Part shown: piece after piece, positions 42,784-52,113 of the stretch
Numbering within the stretch: position 1 is the stretch's first letter
How the letters are laid out: every line of letters begins with the position of its first letter
Assembly (NCBI GenBank): GCA_025059075.1
Contig: JANXDZ010000001.1
Location: 339,977-396,063 of the forward strand
Reading direction: 5' to 3'
DNA: 56,087 nt
From: Sulfolobales archaeon
GTDB taxonomy: Archaea > Thermoproteota > Thermoprotei_A > Sulfolobales > Desulfurococcaceae
Notes under the pieces: model-generated
The model's database searches: none
What the model was told of the DNA's origin: nothing
What the model saw: the letters and a program-made list of their open reading frames with translations, nothing else
Translations under genes and position numbers: made by a program

Positions 42784-43614
42784 TTAAACAGTTTTTAATG
42801 TTTTCTCTAATAACGTGAGTAGCTCGCGGCCTTTTTTAATGGCTATATCTACTGCATACCTCACTTCACTTACCGATAGTCCTCCTCCACTTTTCTGTAT
42901 TCCAACTATTCTACCATTGCTATCAATGCCTATGGCAGCCTTAGCTTCAGCTAAGATCTCTTCATCTAAGTTTGGATCTACTAATATATATCCCCCAATC
43001 TTAACTACTGTGACCGTCACTACATTTAACTTTACTGGGAGGGGTTTATCCATAGTGCTGTAATCTATTCTAACTTGATCATTTTCTACTGACACTAATT
43101 TCGGCAACTTAGCTACGTTTAGTGCTGCCATTGACGCAAGAGTGCTTGCATCAGTTACGTTTCCATCGTGATCAAGGAGGTATATATCATTGTATATGCT
43201 CCACGAATACTTCCCCGGCACTATGACTAACTCCCCTAGATCTATTGACTTTGACTCCCTCAAACACCTATCTATTACTCTAGCGACTTCAACGGCATTT
43301 TCATCTGGAGGACCTGGCTCAAACGATGGAGATGCCAGCGGCACGAATTCTGCATGAACTTGGAGTACTCCTTCATTAGGTCTATCGGGAAAAGGTCTTT
43401 CAACACCAATCTTTACTCCAACGAGAACGGATGTATTACCAAGCTTAACTAATGCAGAGCCATTACTCCTCTTAGGAATGGGGTTTAACTCTATGGTTAT
43501 AGATCTAAAGTCCTCAAAGCTCCTTCCATCAACTCTATTCCCCTTCTTCAAGGCAGAGACTATGGCCTCCTTCTTAAGTTTAGGTATTGGAGGCTGCATT
43601 GGCGTCACACTCAT
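42784..43614 (-). CDS. rrp42: exosome subunit Rrp42 (non-catalytic RNase PH-like)
   Basis: 276 residues. GNRVDGRSFEDFRSITIELN opens an RNase PH fold, VKLGNTSVLVGVKIGVERPF follows, and DASTLASMAALNVAKLP is the Rrp42 pattern. The active-site Asp pair of Rrp41 is replaced. It forms the hexameric ring with Rrp41 and contributes to RNA binding. Starts 12 bases after rrp41 ends. Confidence 0.95.
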   Translation of the reverse strand: MSVTPMQPPIPKLKKEAIVSALKKGNRVDGRSFEDFRSITIELNPIPKRSNGSALVKLGNTSVLVGVKIGVERPFPDRPNEGVLQVHAEFVPLASPSFEPGPPDENAVEVARVIDRCLRESKSIDLGELVIVPGKYSWSIYNDIYLLDHDGNVTDASTLASMAALNVAKLPKLVSVENDQVRIDYSTMDKPLPVKLNVVTVTVVKIGGYILVDPNLDEEILAEAKAAIGIDSNGRIVGIQKSGGGLSVSEVRYAVDIAIKKGRELLTLLEKTLKTV

Positions 43615-43626
43615 TTCACAACACCT

Positions 43627-44352
43627 TTATTCCTCTGTGTAAAGCATGTACTTCTTTGATAAAGCCTCCTTCTGTAATCTATAGATTTCAGATACCCCCT
43701 TCATAGCTAAGTCCATTGCTATATCAAACTCCTCTCTAGTCATGACTCCGTTTAGTTGTAGGAGAACTACTTGGTTAATGGAAGGCATAATGCCAATTGG
43801 CATATCTGCTTCACCATACTCATCCTCTACTTCATCTATATCTAAAACTATTACTCCATCGACTTTTCCAACAGCAACAGCAGCTATCAAATCCCTCATT
43901 GGTACTCCAGCATCAGCTAATGCAAGTGATGCAGCCGTTAAGCCAGCAGTTCTAGTGCCTCCATCGGCTTGTAGAACCTCTATGAATATATCTATAGCAG
44001 ATCTTGGAAATAGTTCAGTAAATATAGCTGATTCAAGTGCCTCTCTGATGACTTTAGATAACTCTATTTCCCTCCTACTTGGTGCTGGAGACTTTCTTTC
44101 AATAGTAGAGAAGGGTGCCATGTGGTATCTACATCTAACTATGGCTTTCTCTGGTGAAAGCATGTATTTAGCTGGAGGCTCTCGAGGTCCGTAAACGGCT
44201 GCTATAACTTTGGTGTTCCCAAATTCAACTAGTGCAGAGCCATCAGCGTTCTTTAATACTCCAACTTCCATTTTAATTGGCCTAAGCTCATCGGGTCTCC
44301 TGTGGTCGTGGCGCAGCCCATTTTCCCCAATTAATGTAGGCCTACTACTCAT
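43627..44352 (-). CDS. rrp41: exosome subunit Rrp41 (catalytic RNase PH-like)
   Basis: 241 residues. The [20 protein letters not shown] start, [14 protein letters not shown] and [20 protein letters not shown] are the RNase PH signatures. [13 protein letters not shown] carries the catalytic Asp that drives phosphorolytic 3'-5' RNA decay and tailing. Overlaps the end of rrp4 by four bases. Confidence 0.96.
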   Translation of the reverse strand: MSSRPTLIGENGLRHDHRRPDELRPIKMEVGVLKNADGSALVEFGNTKVIAAVYGPREPPAKYMLSPEKAIVRCRYHMAPFSTIERKSPAPSRREIELSKVIREALESAIFTELFPRSAIDIFIEVLQADGGTRTAGLTAASLALADAGVPMRDLIAAVAVGKVDGVIVLDIDEVEDEYGEADMPIGIMPSINQVVLLQLNGVMTREEFDIAMDLAMKGVSEIYRLQKEALSKKYMLYTEE

Positions 44353-45053
44353 CGTATTCCAACCCTCCTCTTTTCATCCTCAATGAATTTCCTTATTCTA
44401 TCAGTTAGCCCAGGTATATGGGCTTCACTCTCTATCTTCCTAATAGCTCTAATCACTATGTCCTCCAATAATGAGTTTGGACACTTTATCCAGATCCTTC
44501 CGTTAACAGCTACAGTTATGTTGCAATTAGTTGAGGACGTAAGGGCTTCAAGCATTGTCTTCTTCTTTCCCACTATTCTTGGAACCCTGCTCGGCTTTAC
44601 ATCTACAACTACTCCCTCTACTATCTTCCCAAGGCCTTTGGCTTTAGTAGTCAGTACCGGTCCCCTGGATCTATCGAAAATAAGTATCTTGGCTAAAATG
44701 TAGTCGCCTACATCAAGGTACTTCCTAATGTCGTCAGTTAATGGATTAAATTGCTCCACGGCTTCACTAGCATTTAAGACTGCTTTATATGGAGCCCTTA
44801 TATCAATAAACCAGTTCGTTATTCCCACTCCAACTACTACTCCAATAACTAGATCCCCCTCTCTCGGCACTACTATTCCTTCAAGAGGTATTATTGATAC
44901 AGCGTTCTCCTTTACTTCAGCTAAGCCTATTACTGTTCCATACACCTTACTCCCCACTTTATATGTATAGGAGCCTGCTGTAACGTCATCTCCTTCAGCC
45001 AACAAGTCTCCAGGCTTAACTATTTGCCTATTAGCCACGTATATGTTAGCCAT
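44349..45053 (-). CDS. rrp4: exosome RNA-binding subunit Rrp4
   Basis: 234 residues: N-terminal beta sandwich ([20 protein letters not shown]), S1 domain (about 60-140, [20 protein letters not shown]) and C-terminal KH domain with a GxxG-like [10 protein letters not shown]. It caps the Rrp41-Rrp42 ring and feeds RNA, preferring poly(A) in characterised homologues. It starts four bases after the SBDS gene. Confidence 0.95.
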   Translation of the reverse strand: MANIYVANRQIVKPGDLLAEGDDVTAGSYTYKVGSKVYGTVIGLAEVKENAVSIIPLEGIVVPREGDLVIGVVVGVGITNWFIDIRAPYKAVLNASEAVEQFNPLTDDIRKYLDVGDYILAKILIFDRSRGPVLTTKAKGLGKIVEGVVVDVKPSRVPRIVGKKKTMLEALTSSTNCNITVAVNGRIWIKCPNSLLEDIVIRAIRKIESEAHIPGLTDRIRKFIEDEKRRVGIR

Positions 45054-45057
45054 TTAC

Positions 45058-45753
45058 TCACCCTACTCCAACTACCTTAATTGAAGCTGTACCCTTCGTA
45101 AGGCTATTAACTTTATCTATAAACTCACTCTGTGTGCCAGCCGGTATCTCTATCTCTAAGTATAGATCTCCATTACTAAGCCAGTTAGTCCTCTTGACTT
45201 GGCCTAGAGTCGTTAATTGCTTATATGCTTTGCCAGCGTGTTCTGATGGAATATTTATGGCTAGTAGAGCTTTAGCAATTTTTATTGGCATAATCTTCGA
45301 GATCTTTGATATCACGTCCTGTAACTGAGCTTCGACACTCTTATAAGGATCTATTGCTACCTTTGCTTGCTCTAGCGCAGCTTCAATTCTCTTAGTAGGT
45401 ATAGGGAGCTTAGTCTTTGGGTCTACAGCATTCTTAGCTATAAGGTTGATCAATTGCTTCTTCTTAACTTCAATTATATGTCTTCTCTGCTCAGAAGTTA
45501 ATTGAAGCTCTCCGTCTTTAACTATCTCAACAGCTATCTTCTTTAGATCATCTGTTCCAAATACTTCTTTAAGGCTCTCAGGAGACGCCTTTAACCCCCT
45601 TCTAGCATCCTTGTATATAATGTCTCCTATGAGTAACTCATCTATGCTGACGCTTTCTCCCTCTTTTACTCTCAGCGCTGCATCCGGATTCACCAAGATC
45701 TCAAATCTATGTCCTTTTGATTCATATCTAGCTATAACATGTCTACTTGACAA
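45058..45753 (-). CDS. sbds: SBDS ribosome maturation protein
   Basis: 231 residues in three domains: the FYSH domain (about 1-85, ISIDELLIGDIIYKDARRG-like), a three-helix domain with QRRHIIEVKKKQLINLIAKN, and a C-terminal ferredoxin-like domain. It helps release the anti-association factor aIF6 from 50S subunits. It lies between psmA and rrp4 as in most archaea. Confidence 0.95.
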   Translation of the reverse strand: MSSRHVIARYESKGHRFEILVNPDAALRVKEGESVSIDELLIGDIIYKDARRGLKASPESLKEVFGTDDLKKIAVEIVKDGELQLTSEQRRHIIEVKKKQLINLIAKNAVDPKTKLPIPTKRIEAALEQAKVAIDPYKSVEAQLQDVISKISKIMPIKIAKALLAINIPSEHAGKAYKQLTTLGQVKRTNWLSNGDLYLEIEIPAGTQSEFIDKVNSLTKGTASIKVVGVG

Positions 45754-45852
45754 TATATCACCATAGCGATCAGGGGCTTTATTACTAAGTTTAATATCGT
45801 TTTCAAACTAATAACTGCTATTAAACTTGAACTTAGCGTGAGTTAAAAGAGA

Positions 45853-46566
45853 TTATTCGAGAAGAGCACTTATCTCCTCTATGGATAGTATCTTAAATTT
45901 CTTCTCTTCAACATCTACATAGCCTATCTCAAGGTTTTCAGGGCCTAGTTTCTCTTCTGCTGAATGTATTAGTGAATTTATTCCCAACTTTATGGTGTCC
46001 TTTACTCCAAGATCCTTCCTATAGTTTTTCTCTAAATATTCCACTGCGGCTTGAGCGTGTTCACCCAGTGCTACACCAAAGTAGCTCATATATCTACCAC
46101 TTGGCTCAGTCATAAATAGCTCTGCTCCTCTAAAATCTACTCCCGCAAATATTAATGCTACTCCAAAGGGCCTTACTCCAGCATGTTGAGTATACATTTG
46201 CTTTATGTCGCAAACATTCTTAGCTAGGAGTTCTACTGGCATAGGTTCATCGTAGAGAAACCTGTGCTGTAAAGCAGCACGTCTTGCATAATCTATGAGT
46301 ATTCTTCCATCACCAGCTATTCCAGCGAATGTAGCTCCAACGTGGTCGTCTATTTTAAATATCTTTTGGATAATGCCTGAATCAACGAGTGGAGATATTT
46401 TCTTCTTTTCAACAACTAGTGCACTAGCACTCCTAGTCCTTACTCCAAGCGTAGTCCAGCCTCTTCTAACAGCTTCAAAAGCATACTCAACTTGGTATAT
46501 TCTCCCATCTGGAGAGAATATAGTTATTGCCCTATCGTAGCCCATTGCTGGAGGACCGAAGCTCAC
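45853..46566 (-). CDS. psmA: proteasome alpha subunit
   Basis: 237 residues. GYDRAITIFSPDGRIYQVEY is the proteasome-alpha signature, with the N-terminal helix for the gate. GVALGEHAQAAVEYLEKNYR and IGYVDVEEKKFKILS complete the fold. It lacks the N-terminal Thr of beta subunits and forms the outer rings of the 20S particle. It is the first gene of the superoperon; an upstream CTTTAAACC at about -50 is a likely promoter. Confidence 0.96.
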   Translation of the reverse strand: MSFGPPAMGYDRAITIFSPDGRIYQVEYAFEAVRRGWTTLGVRTRSASALVVEKKKISPLVDSGIIQKIFKIDDHVGATFAGIAGDGRILIDYARRAALQHRFLYDEPMPVELLAKNVCDIKQMYTQHAGVRPFGVALIFAGVDFRGAELFMTEPSGRYMSYFGVALGEHAQAAVEYLEKNYRKDLGVKDTIKLGINSLIHSAEEKLGPENLEIGYVDVEEKKFKILSIEEISALLE

Positions 46567-46958
46567 TTAATACACCCATAAATAGCATTATACAAGTGGT
46601 TTAAAGAGTTTCCGTTCTCTTTAGACACTTGTTTGCCCTGAACATTTTTAATTAACATGTTTCTTATGACTGAGGGATCTCTATAGCTTCATGGATAGCC
46701 TTTGAGCTCAATAGAACTAGCCTCAATCTACATGTAGCTGGGAGGCTTAAAGAAATGCTTTTACTAACTTCCAGAAATTCTTATCGATGTAAATAACCGC
46801 AAAGTTTACGAGTACTTCTAGGACATTAATAGAAATAGCTTCCTTATATGCTTCTACAGCGTGCTTTTAAAATTCTCAACACTAAGTTTTTAACTCTCAT
46901 TAAGCTATTGAGATTACAAAGTTGCTCAATATGCTCACTACACTTAGAGGTCAGGGGT
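46567..46958. other. 392-base intergenic region between psmA and the flavodoxin-like gene
   Basis: Divergent promoters. Around 46730-46800 the plus strand reads coding-like stretches (LNLHVAGRLKEMLLLTSRNS then, in another frame, DVNNRKVYEYF) that do not match a known family and are broken by stops. They may be a short remnant. Confidence 0.35.
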
Positions 46959-47450
46959 TTGAAGATCGCTGTAATATATTATAGTAAGACTGGCAAGACT
47001 AAGCGATTAGTTGAATACATCTCTCATAAACTCAAGGACCTTGGAGTAAAAGTTGATGTATTTACAGTAAAGCCTTTTAGAGAATACTCAAGTAAGCTTC
47101 TCCACTTAAATCCACGGATCCTATATGAAACGCTTCTTAGTAGGAACATCTCAATAAAAGGAGATGAAGGCTTTGAGCCTGAGAGATATGATGCAGTGAT
47201 TATTGCTACACCAATCTGGTGGGGTATGGAAGCTCCTCCAATACACTCATTCATACAAAAATACGCTAGCTTAATAAAAACTCCAACATACTGTATCGTT
47301 ACGGCTGATCTTCCAATAGACTATGCATCTAAACTGCTGAAGATCCTTAAAACACAAGGCTATAGAGTTAAAGAATGTATACAAGTTACAGAACTTGAAA
47401 AAGATCGAGGTAGAATAGATGCCATGCTTGATAGAATTCCTAGAACATAG
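46959..47450 (+). CDS. flavodoxin-like protein (NAD(P)H:FMN oxidoreductase family)
   Basis: 163 residues from TTG 46959, with GAGGT upstream. KIAVIYYSKTGKTKRLVEYI is the phosphate loop of flavodoxins, and VIIATPIWWGMEAPPIHSF the flavin-stacking WWG motif. The longer frame from 46848 adds hydrophobic residues without support. It probably carries FMN and transfers electrons, partner unknown. tRNA-Ser follows about 37 bases downstream. Confidence 0.82.
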   Translation: MKIAVIYYSKTGKTKRLVEYISHKLKDLGVKVDVFTVKPFREYSSKLLHLNPRILYETLLSRNISIKGDEGFEPERYDAVIIATPIWWGMEAPPIHSFIQKYASLIKTPTYCIVTADLPIDYASKLLKILKTQGYRVKECIQVTELEKDRGRIDAMLDRIPRT

Positions 47451-47486
47451 AATGCTAAAATAGGGCTGAAGCGAGAAACATAATCA

Positions 47487-47593
47487 GCCGGGGTGCCCGA
47501 GCGGCCTAAGGGGGAGGGCTCGAGACCACTTCAGTAGGTAAGAGACCCTCTGCTCTCCACGGGGGCACGCGGGTTCAAATCCCGCCCCCGGCG
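47487..47593 (+). tRNA. tRNA-Ser (anticodon CGA), with probable 20-base intron
   Basis: GCCGGGG pairs with CCCCGGC to form the acceptor. The D arm is CCCGAGCGGCC..., the anticodon stem GAGGG/CCCTC, the long variable arm TGCTCTC...GGGGGCA and the T arm GCGGG-TTCAAAT-CCCGC. The anticodon CGA is at 47521-47523. A cloverleaf forms only if 20 bases after the anticodon are removed; the flanks carry a direct GAGACC repeat, so the exact cut is ambiguous. Mature length would be 87. Confidence 0.93.
47525..47544 (+). other. putative tRNA-Ser intron
   Basis: If placed at the usual 37/38 site the intron is the 20 bases after G47524. GAGACC occurs on both sides (47522-47527 and 47542-47547), so other cut positions yield the same mature RNA. 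ACC and GGT inside can pair, giving a hairpin next to the anticodon stem, but the canonical bulge-helix-bulge is imperfect. Confidence 0.7.
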
Positions 47594-47684
47594 TACTATA
47601 AGAATTGCTAGAGTTCGTTCTGAACTCAAGGTAAACCTTATTAAATCTCAATAGTTATGTTGTAAATAAATAGAGGTTCTTAGT

Positions 47685-47769
47685 GCGGGGGTGCCCGAGC
47701 ATGGTCAAAGGGGTCGGGCTCAGGACCCGATGGCGTAGGCCTGCGTGGGTTCAAATCCCACCCCCCGCA
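47685..47769 (+). tRNA. tRNA-Leu (anticodon CAG)
   Basis: GCGGGGG/CCCCCGC acceptor, anticodon stem TCGGG-CTCAGGA-CCCGA with CAG at 47721-47723, long variable arm and T arm GTGGG-TTCAAAT-CCCAC, discriminator A. Length 85, no intron. CCTTATTAAATC at 47636-47647 may be its TATA box. Confidence 0.95.
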
Positions 47770-47879
47770 TTTACATGAGTGTTCTATTACCCAATCTCTG
47801 GAAACTAGGAATTTTTTAGGATAAGTACTGGCTTAACATAAGTGTAAAGCTTTTATTAAAGAATGGCGAATAGACTGCT

Positions 47880-50800
47880 TTAAACGCTTTTAACTATTGT
47901 CAACGGCTTTACCTCTTGGTAAAAAGCTTTAAGCACTTCTTCAGCTTTCTCTTTGCCTGCTTCAACTAAATCCATTTTCTCCTGAAGGATCCTCGTCCTT
48001 TCTTCATTCACTAAGTTGTGGAACTTATCATTAAGATATTTAAATACATTCTTACCTATCGATGTAGCTATTAGCTTACTTCTGCCAACTTCTACAACAT
48101 ATCCTCTTCTCTTAAGTATGTCGAGTACTTTAGCATAAGTTGACGGCCTGCCAATGCCCTTATCCCTCATTAACTCAACTAAGTCGCTATACGTATACAA
48201 TGGGTGCTCTGGCACAGACCTTGAATTTACGCTCTCTACTTCATACTCACCATCACTTATACTCCCTAAGTCTACTGGGTTTAAGGCTTTATTCAGCTTG
48301 TTAAAACCATCGTCAATGACCTTTGTTACAAAAGAGAATTCCTTTGTAAAGCCCTTAAAATCCAAGGTGAATGTAGTTTTCTCAACAGTGCATGACTTCA
48401 TCTGACTAGAGATAAATCTCTTAAACACAAGGTCGTAAAGCCTATAGTCCTCTGATCTAAGTGGAACCGCTAGTGATAGTAATCCTGCTGCTCTAAGAGC
48501 CATCACTTGCTTTGAGTCAAGAGGCTTCGTGGGCCTTATACATTCATGAGCGCCAGGCTTCTCCCATTTTCTAGCGTGAAAGTAGTTCTCCCCATAGATT
48601 CTCGATATGTAGTCCTTAGCTATAGAAATCCCCATTGTACTAACAGTCGTGCTATCGGTTCTGTGGTAAGTTATCAGCCCTGCTTCAAAGAGCCTTTGTG
48701 CAGAATCCATGATTTTCATTGCTGGAAGCTTAAGTATTCGAGATGCATCTGAAAGCATAGAGTCAGTAGTATAAGGAGGATGTGGATTGACTACAACTAC
48801 TTCTCTTCTAACATTCCTTAAGTTAACTCTACCAACACTCTCTATCTCCTTAGCAGTATGCTTAGGTGCTTTAAAGAAAAGCGTTACATTAATGCCCTTT
48901 AGCTTAAGGGCGATTAAGTCAGCTTTCTCCTTATGTTTATCAGTTCTTTCTACAATCCACCCTAAGACAGGTGTTTGAACTCTACCTGCCGACAAATAGT
49001 TTAATCCAAACTTACGCCATAATATGGGGCTTAAGCTAAAGCCTATCCACCTATCCTCAATTCTCCTAACAATTTGTGCCTCAACCATATTTCCATCTAC
49101 ATTAGTAAGTGATTTTAGTGCTAAGGTAAGACCTCTACGAGTGACTTCATGGAATCTAACTCTGTAAATCCTATTATTTAATGGCTTTAACAAGAGCATT
49201 ACATCCCACGCGATCTTCTCTCCTTCAGAATCAGGATCTGTTCCAATAAGTATTTCATCGACTTGTGAAGCAAGATGTCTTAGGGCCTCTATGATGGACT
49301 TGGCCTCTACAAATACTTTACTGCCGCAAAACGAACATGAAGCTTCGTCTTCAGGAATATCTCTGCCGCACTTAATGCATTTCCTTATGGGCTTATATAT
49401 AGGTTTAAACGATGATTCTTCAACAATTACTCCAAAGAATCCTTCATCTGTAACTAAGTCAAGTATATGTCCACCTGTTGCAGTCACTATCATTAATCTA
49501 TCTTCAGTCAATACTTCATAGGACTGCAATCCATTGACGATCCTTCTAGTAGGTCTGCCGAACAACCTTGCTATAGTCCTAGCTTTATTAGGCGATTCAA
49601 CTATGAAGAGCGTTGTCTTCATAAGCTCCCTTCTCTCGGCTCTTAGCTTTCCCTCAAGCGCTAGTTTAACTTTCTCCCTATCTACATCTACTTCTTTAAT
49701 TGTTTTACTAAGCAAGTTTTCATCGTATTCTCTGAAGTCTATAGTTTCAAGAAGCCACTTAAGGTCCTTCAACAATGCATTAAACGCCTTCTCATCATCG
49801 ATTAAGAGTATGCTTAAGCCCTTAGTCAAGCCCCCGATGTACAGCCTTGAAGTTCTACCACTAGCCTGGATGTAGGCTATTGCATCAGGTATAATGAAGT
49901 AGTATTCGCCTTCCTTACTGCCAAACGTAATAGTTTTACTCTTAGTTAACTTATCTACAACTTCAGGATCTTTGAGGACTTTATTAATAAATTCAAGTGA
50001 TTCATAAGCAACTTTTCTAACAAGTTCTTGGTACCCCGTTAATTCTTCACCGGTTTTTAATGCATTACGGACAGCTTCTAAAACATCTCTGCTAGCTAAC
50101 CTTATCTTCATGAGGCCTCCGAGGACTTTATTGAACTCTGAAGGATATTTATTGTATACAACATCTCTTACTTCGTTAAGCAGTATAAGCCATCTCCCTG
50201 GGTGAAATTCATCTACACTTATCCTTAGCATGAATTTAGGAACTCCAGCGAATACAGCGTATCTAACTCTCTCAGGTAAATCTATTCCTCTTGTAAGGGG
50301 ACTTCTATACGATGCTATTCCTATCAATGCATCTATTTCACCTAAGACAAATTTCTCAAATACTTTCTTCTTAGCCCCTAAGTAAGCTTCAACTCTAAGT
50401 CCTCTGCTCTTAAGAAATTCCGCTATTTTCTCAACATATTCAGCTCCTTTATCCATGGGTACATATATTAATCCCCCTGTACCTAGTTTTCTAACTACCG
50501 CCTCCAACACCCCCTCAAAGTGCTGGGGAGGAGGCTTAATGTATACATCAACGATGTTTCTACCTACTTCCACTTTACCTCCAACGCTGAATCCATATAG
50601 GGTGTTTAGTAACCGTACTCTCTTAGTCCTCCTAGCAGTTTGCGTAGCTCCACTAACAATGATCATGCCCTTAACTCTTCTCCTTAAATTATCCCTAAGC
50701 CTTTGTGCATCCTTAACGAGTCTTCTCGCTTCATCCGGGTTTTCAGCAGCTATCTTTCTTGCTTCTCCCTCAAGTCTATGTATTTCTTCAGCAGCCCTCC

Positions 50801-51464
50801 ATTCTTCTTCAGTAACTCCAAGCATTCCCAGCACTATATCAATGCTCCTACTTCTTCTAAGAAAGCTATCGACGTCATCTATAAATGCTATGTCAATGGA
50901 TTGCTGCAGCTCAGGCCTCTTCATTAACGAAGCAGGCGTTGTAATTATTATTGAAGCATCTGCAGCTTCCTTAATAGCATTGCTTTTTTCTCTTTCACTA
51001 AGCAAGCTGTGATATGCGACAACCCTTATATCGTTAAGCCCAAGCTTTTTCCCTAGATCAATTGCTTTCTGATACACGTGGCTAGCCAATAGACTTGTAG
51101 GAACAAGAATTAGCGATCTTCTTCCATTAGAGGCAGCATATATAGCTAGTATTACCTGCATAGTTGTCTTTCCACTGCCTGTAGGAGCGATCATTGCAAA
51201 GCTTTCATTGTTAAAGAATCTCCTAGCCCACAGCCTCTGTAGACCCCACATCCTTGAGCCTATAGCTCTTTCAAATAGTTTATCTATTTCTTCAACATTT
51301 AATTCAATATTCTTAATTCTACGCAAATATCCATTGATTTTAAATGCTTCATCCCTCGGTGAGGGGAGGCATTTAATGCAAGGTAGGGCCTCATCTAATC
51401 TATCGCTTGATATATCCCCACCACAGTTGGGACATAGTCCCTTAAATATAACGCTAATAGTCAT
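47880..51464 (-). CDS. rgy: reverse gyrase
   Basis: 1194 residues, normal length. An N-terminal zinc finger has Cys at 11, 14, 29 and 32. The SF2 helicase half has Walker A APTGSGKTTMQ (about 92-102), the DDVD box IAFIDDVDSFL and motif VI ASGRTSRLYIGG. From about residue 620 a topoisomerase IA half begins with VESPNKARTIARLFG, has a second zinc finger CIKCGRDIPEDEASCSFCG, the acidic triad IGTDPDSEGEKIA and the catalytic Tyr in GLITYHRTDSTTVS near 930. It introduces positive supercoils and is the hallmark of hyperthermophiles. Confidence 0.98.
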   Translation of the reverse strand: MTISVIFKGLCPNCGGDISSDRLDEALPCIKCLPSPRDEAFKINGYLRRIKNIELNVEEIDKLFERAIGSRMWGLQRLWARRFFNNESFAMIAPTGSGKTTMQVILAIYAASNGRRSLILVPTSLLASHVYQKAIDLGKKLGLNDIRVVAYHSLLSEREKSNAIKEAADASIIITTPASLMKRPELQQSIDIAFIDDVDSFLRRSRSIDIVLGMLGVTEEEWRAAEEIHRLEGEARKIAAENPDEARRLVKDAQRLRDNLRRRVKGMIIVSGATQTARRTKRVRLLNTLYGFSVGGKVEVGRNIVDVYIKPPPQHFEGVLEAVVRKLGTGGLIYVPMDKGAEYVEKIAEFLKSRGLRVEAYLGAKKKVFEKFVLGEIDALIGIASYRSPLTRGIDLPERVRYAVFAGVPKFMLRISVDEFHPGRWLILLNEVRDVVYNKYPSEFNKVLGGLMKIRLASRDVLEAVRNALKTGEELTGYQELVRKVAYESLEFINKVLKDPEVVDKLTKSKTITFGSKEGEYYFIIPDAIAYIQASGRTSRLYIGGLTKGLSILLIDDEKAFNALLKDLKWLLETIDFREYDENLLSKTIKEVDVDREKVKLALEGKLRAERRELMKTTLFIVESPNKARTIARLFGRPTRRIVNGLQSYEVLTEDRLMIVTATGGHILDLVTDEGFFGVIVEESSFKPIYKPIRKCIKCGRDIPEDEASCSFCGSKVFVEAKSIIEALRHLASQVDEILIGTDPDSEGEKIAWDVMLLLKPLNNRIYRVRFHEVTRRGLTLALKSLTNVDGNMVEAQIVRRIEDRWIGFSLSPILWRKFGLNYLSAGRVQTPVLGWIVERTDKHKEKADLIALKLKGINVTLFFKAPKHTAKEIESVGRVNLRNVRREVVVVNPHPPYTTDSMLSDASRILKLPAMKIMDSAQRLFEAGLITYHRTDSTTVSTMGISIAKDYISRIYGENYFHARKWEKPGAHECIRPTKPLDSKQVMALRAAGLLSLAVPLRSEDYRLYDLVFKRFISSQMKSCTVEKTTFTLDFKGFTKEFSFVTKVIDDGFNKLNKALNPVDLGSISDGEYEVESVNSRSVPEHPLYTYSDLVELMRDKGIGRPSTYAKVLDILKRRGYVVEVGRSKLIATSIGKNVFKYLNDKFHNLVNEERTRILQEKMDLVEAGKEKAEEVLKAFYQEVKPLTIVKSV

Positions 51465-52113
51465 CCCTAATACCTTTAAAGCTCTTATTTAGCGAATTCT
51501 CAACCCCTTCCTCATCAACATATGATCATTCCACTACTGACTCTTAAATCTTAAGCCTCCTGATTTAAGTAAACATTAAGTACTCCAAGTTTAACCATAG
51601 TGTTTTAAAATGGATTTATAAACTTTACGATCTCTTTATCTAAAGGAGAGCAGATGTCTTGTGGAAGGTATTTTTAGTATTTTTCAAATACTTTAAATAC
51701 GCTGCTATTTCTCCTCTAGTTCTATCACGAGTACTAACTCTTCCGTGGTACTTTATGATTATCTTTATATTCTCTCAATAGGTGAGCTATACATATCTCA
51801 CCGCCATACACAACTATCCTCCTTTTAACATGTGCATATGTCCATCTCCGTGACTTAAGACGAGAGTTTTAGTAACTGCTAAGGCTGAGGCAGCTGTCCT
51901 CGATCCAGAGTCCTTTATTGTTCTTGGAGTCGCATCGTAACTGAACGCAGTACGTAGCTGACGATGTATGGAAGTGGGGTGCGAAGAGAACCACGATCAG
52001 CAATCTATACATGATGTTCTACGCGACTATAGGTACATGTTGCTCGGAGGCGATGTAGTTGCATCTTGGAAAACATTGCTTTACGTACTATACAGTAGAT
52101 TGAGGCTCGTGAA
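51465..52113. other. 649-base spacer between topoisomerase genes with a decayed coding stretch
   Basis: The minus strand at 51996-51814 is open and reads YDATPRTIKDSGSRTAASA, then LAVTKTLVLSHGDGHMHM before TAG. A shifted frame carries on with RRIVVYGGEICIAHLLREY to about 51730. This is coding-like but unassigned, broken by frameshift and stops. The plus-strand frame at 51968 that runs into the topoisomerase gene is most likely chance. Confidence 0.45.
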
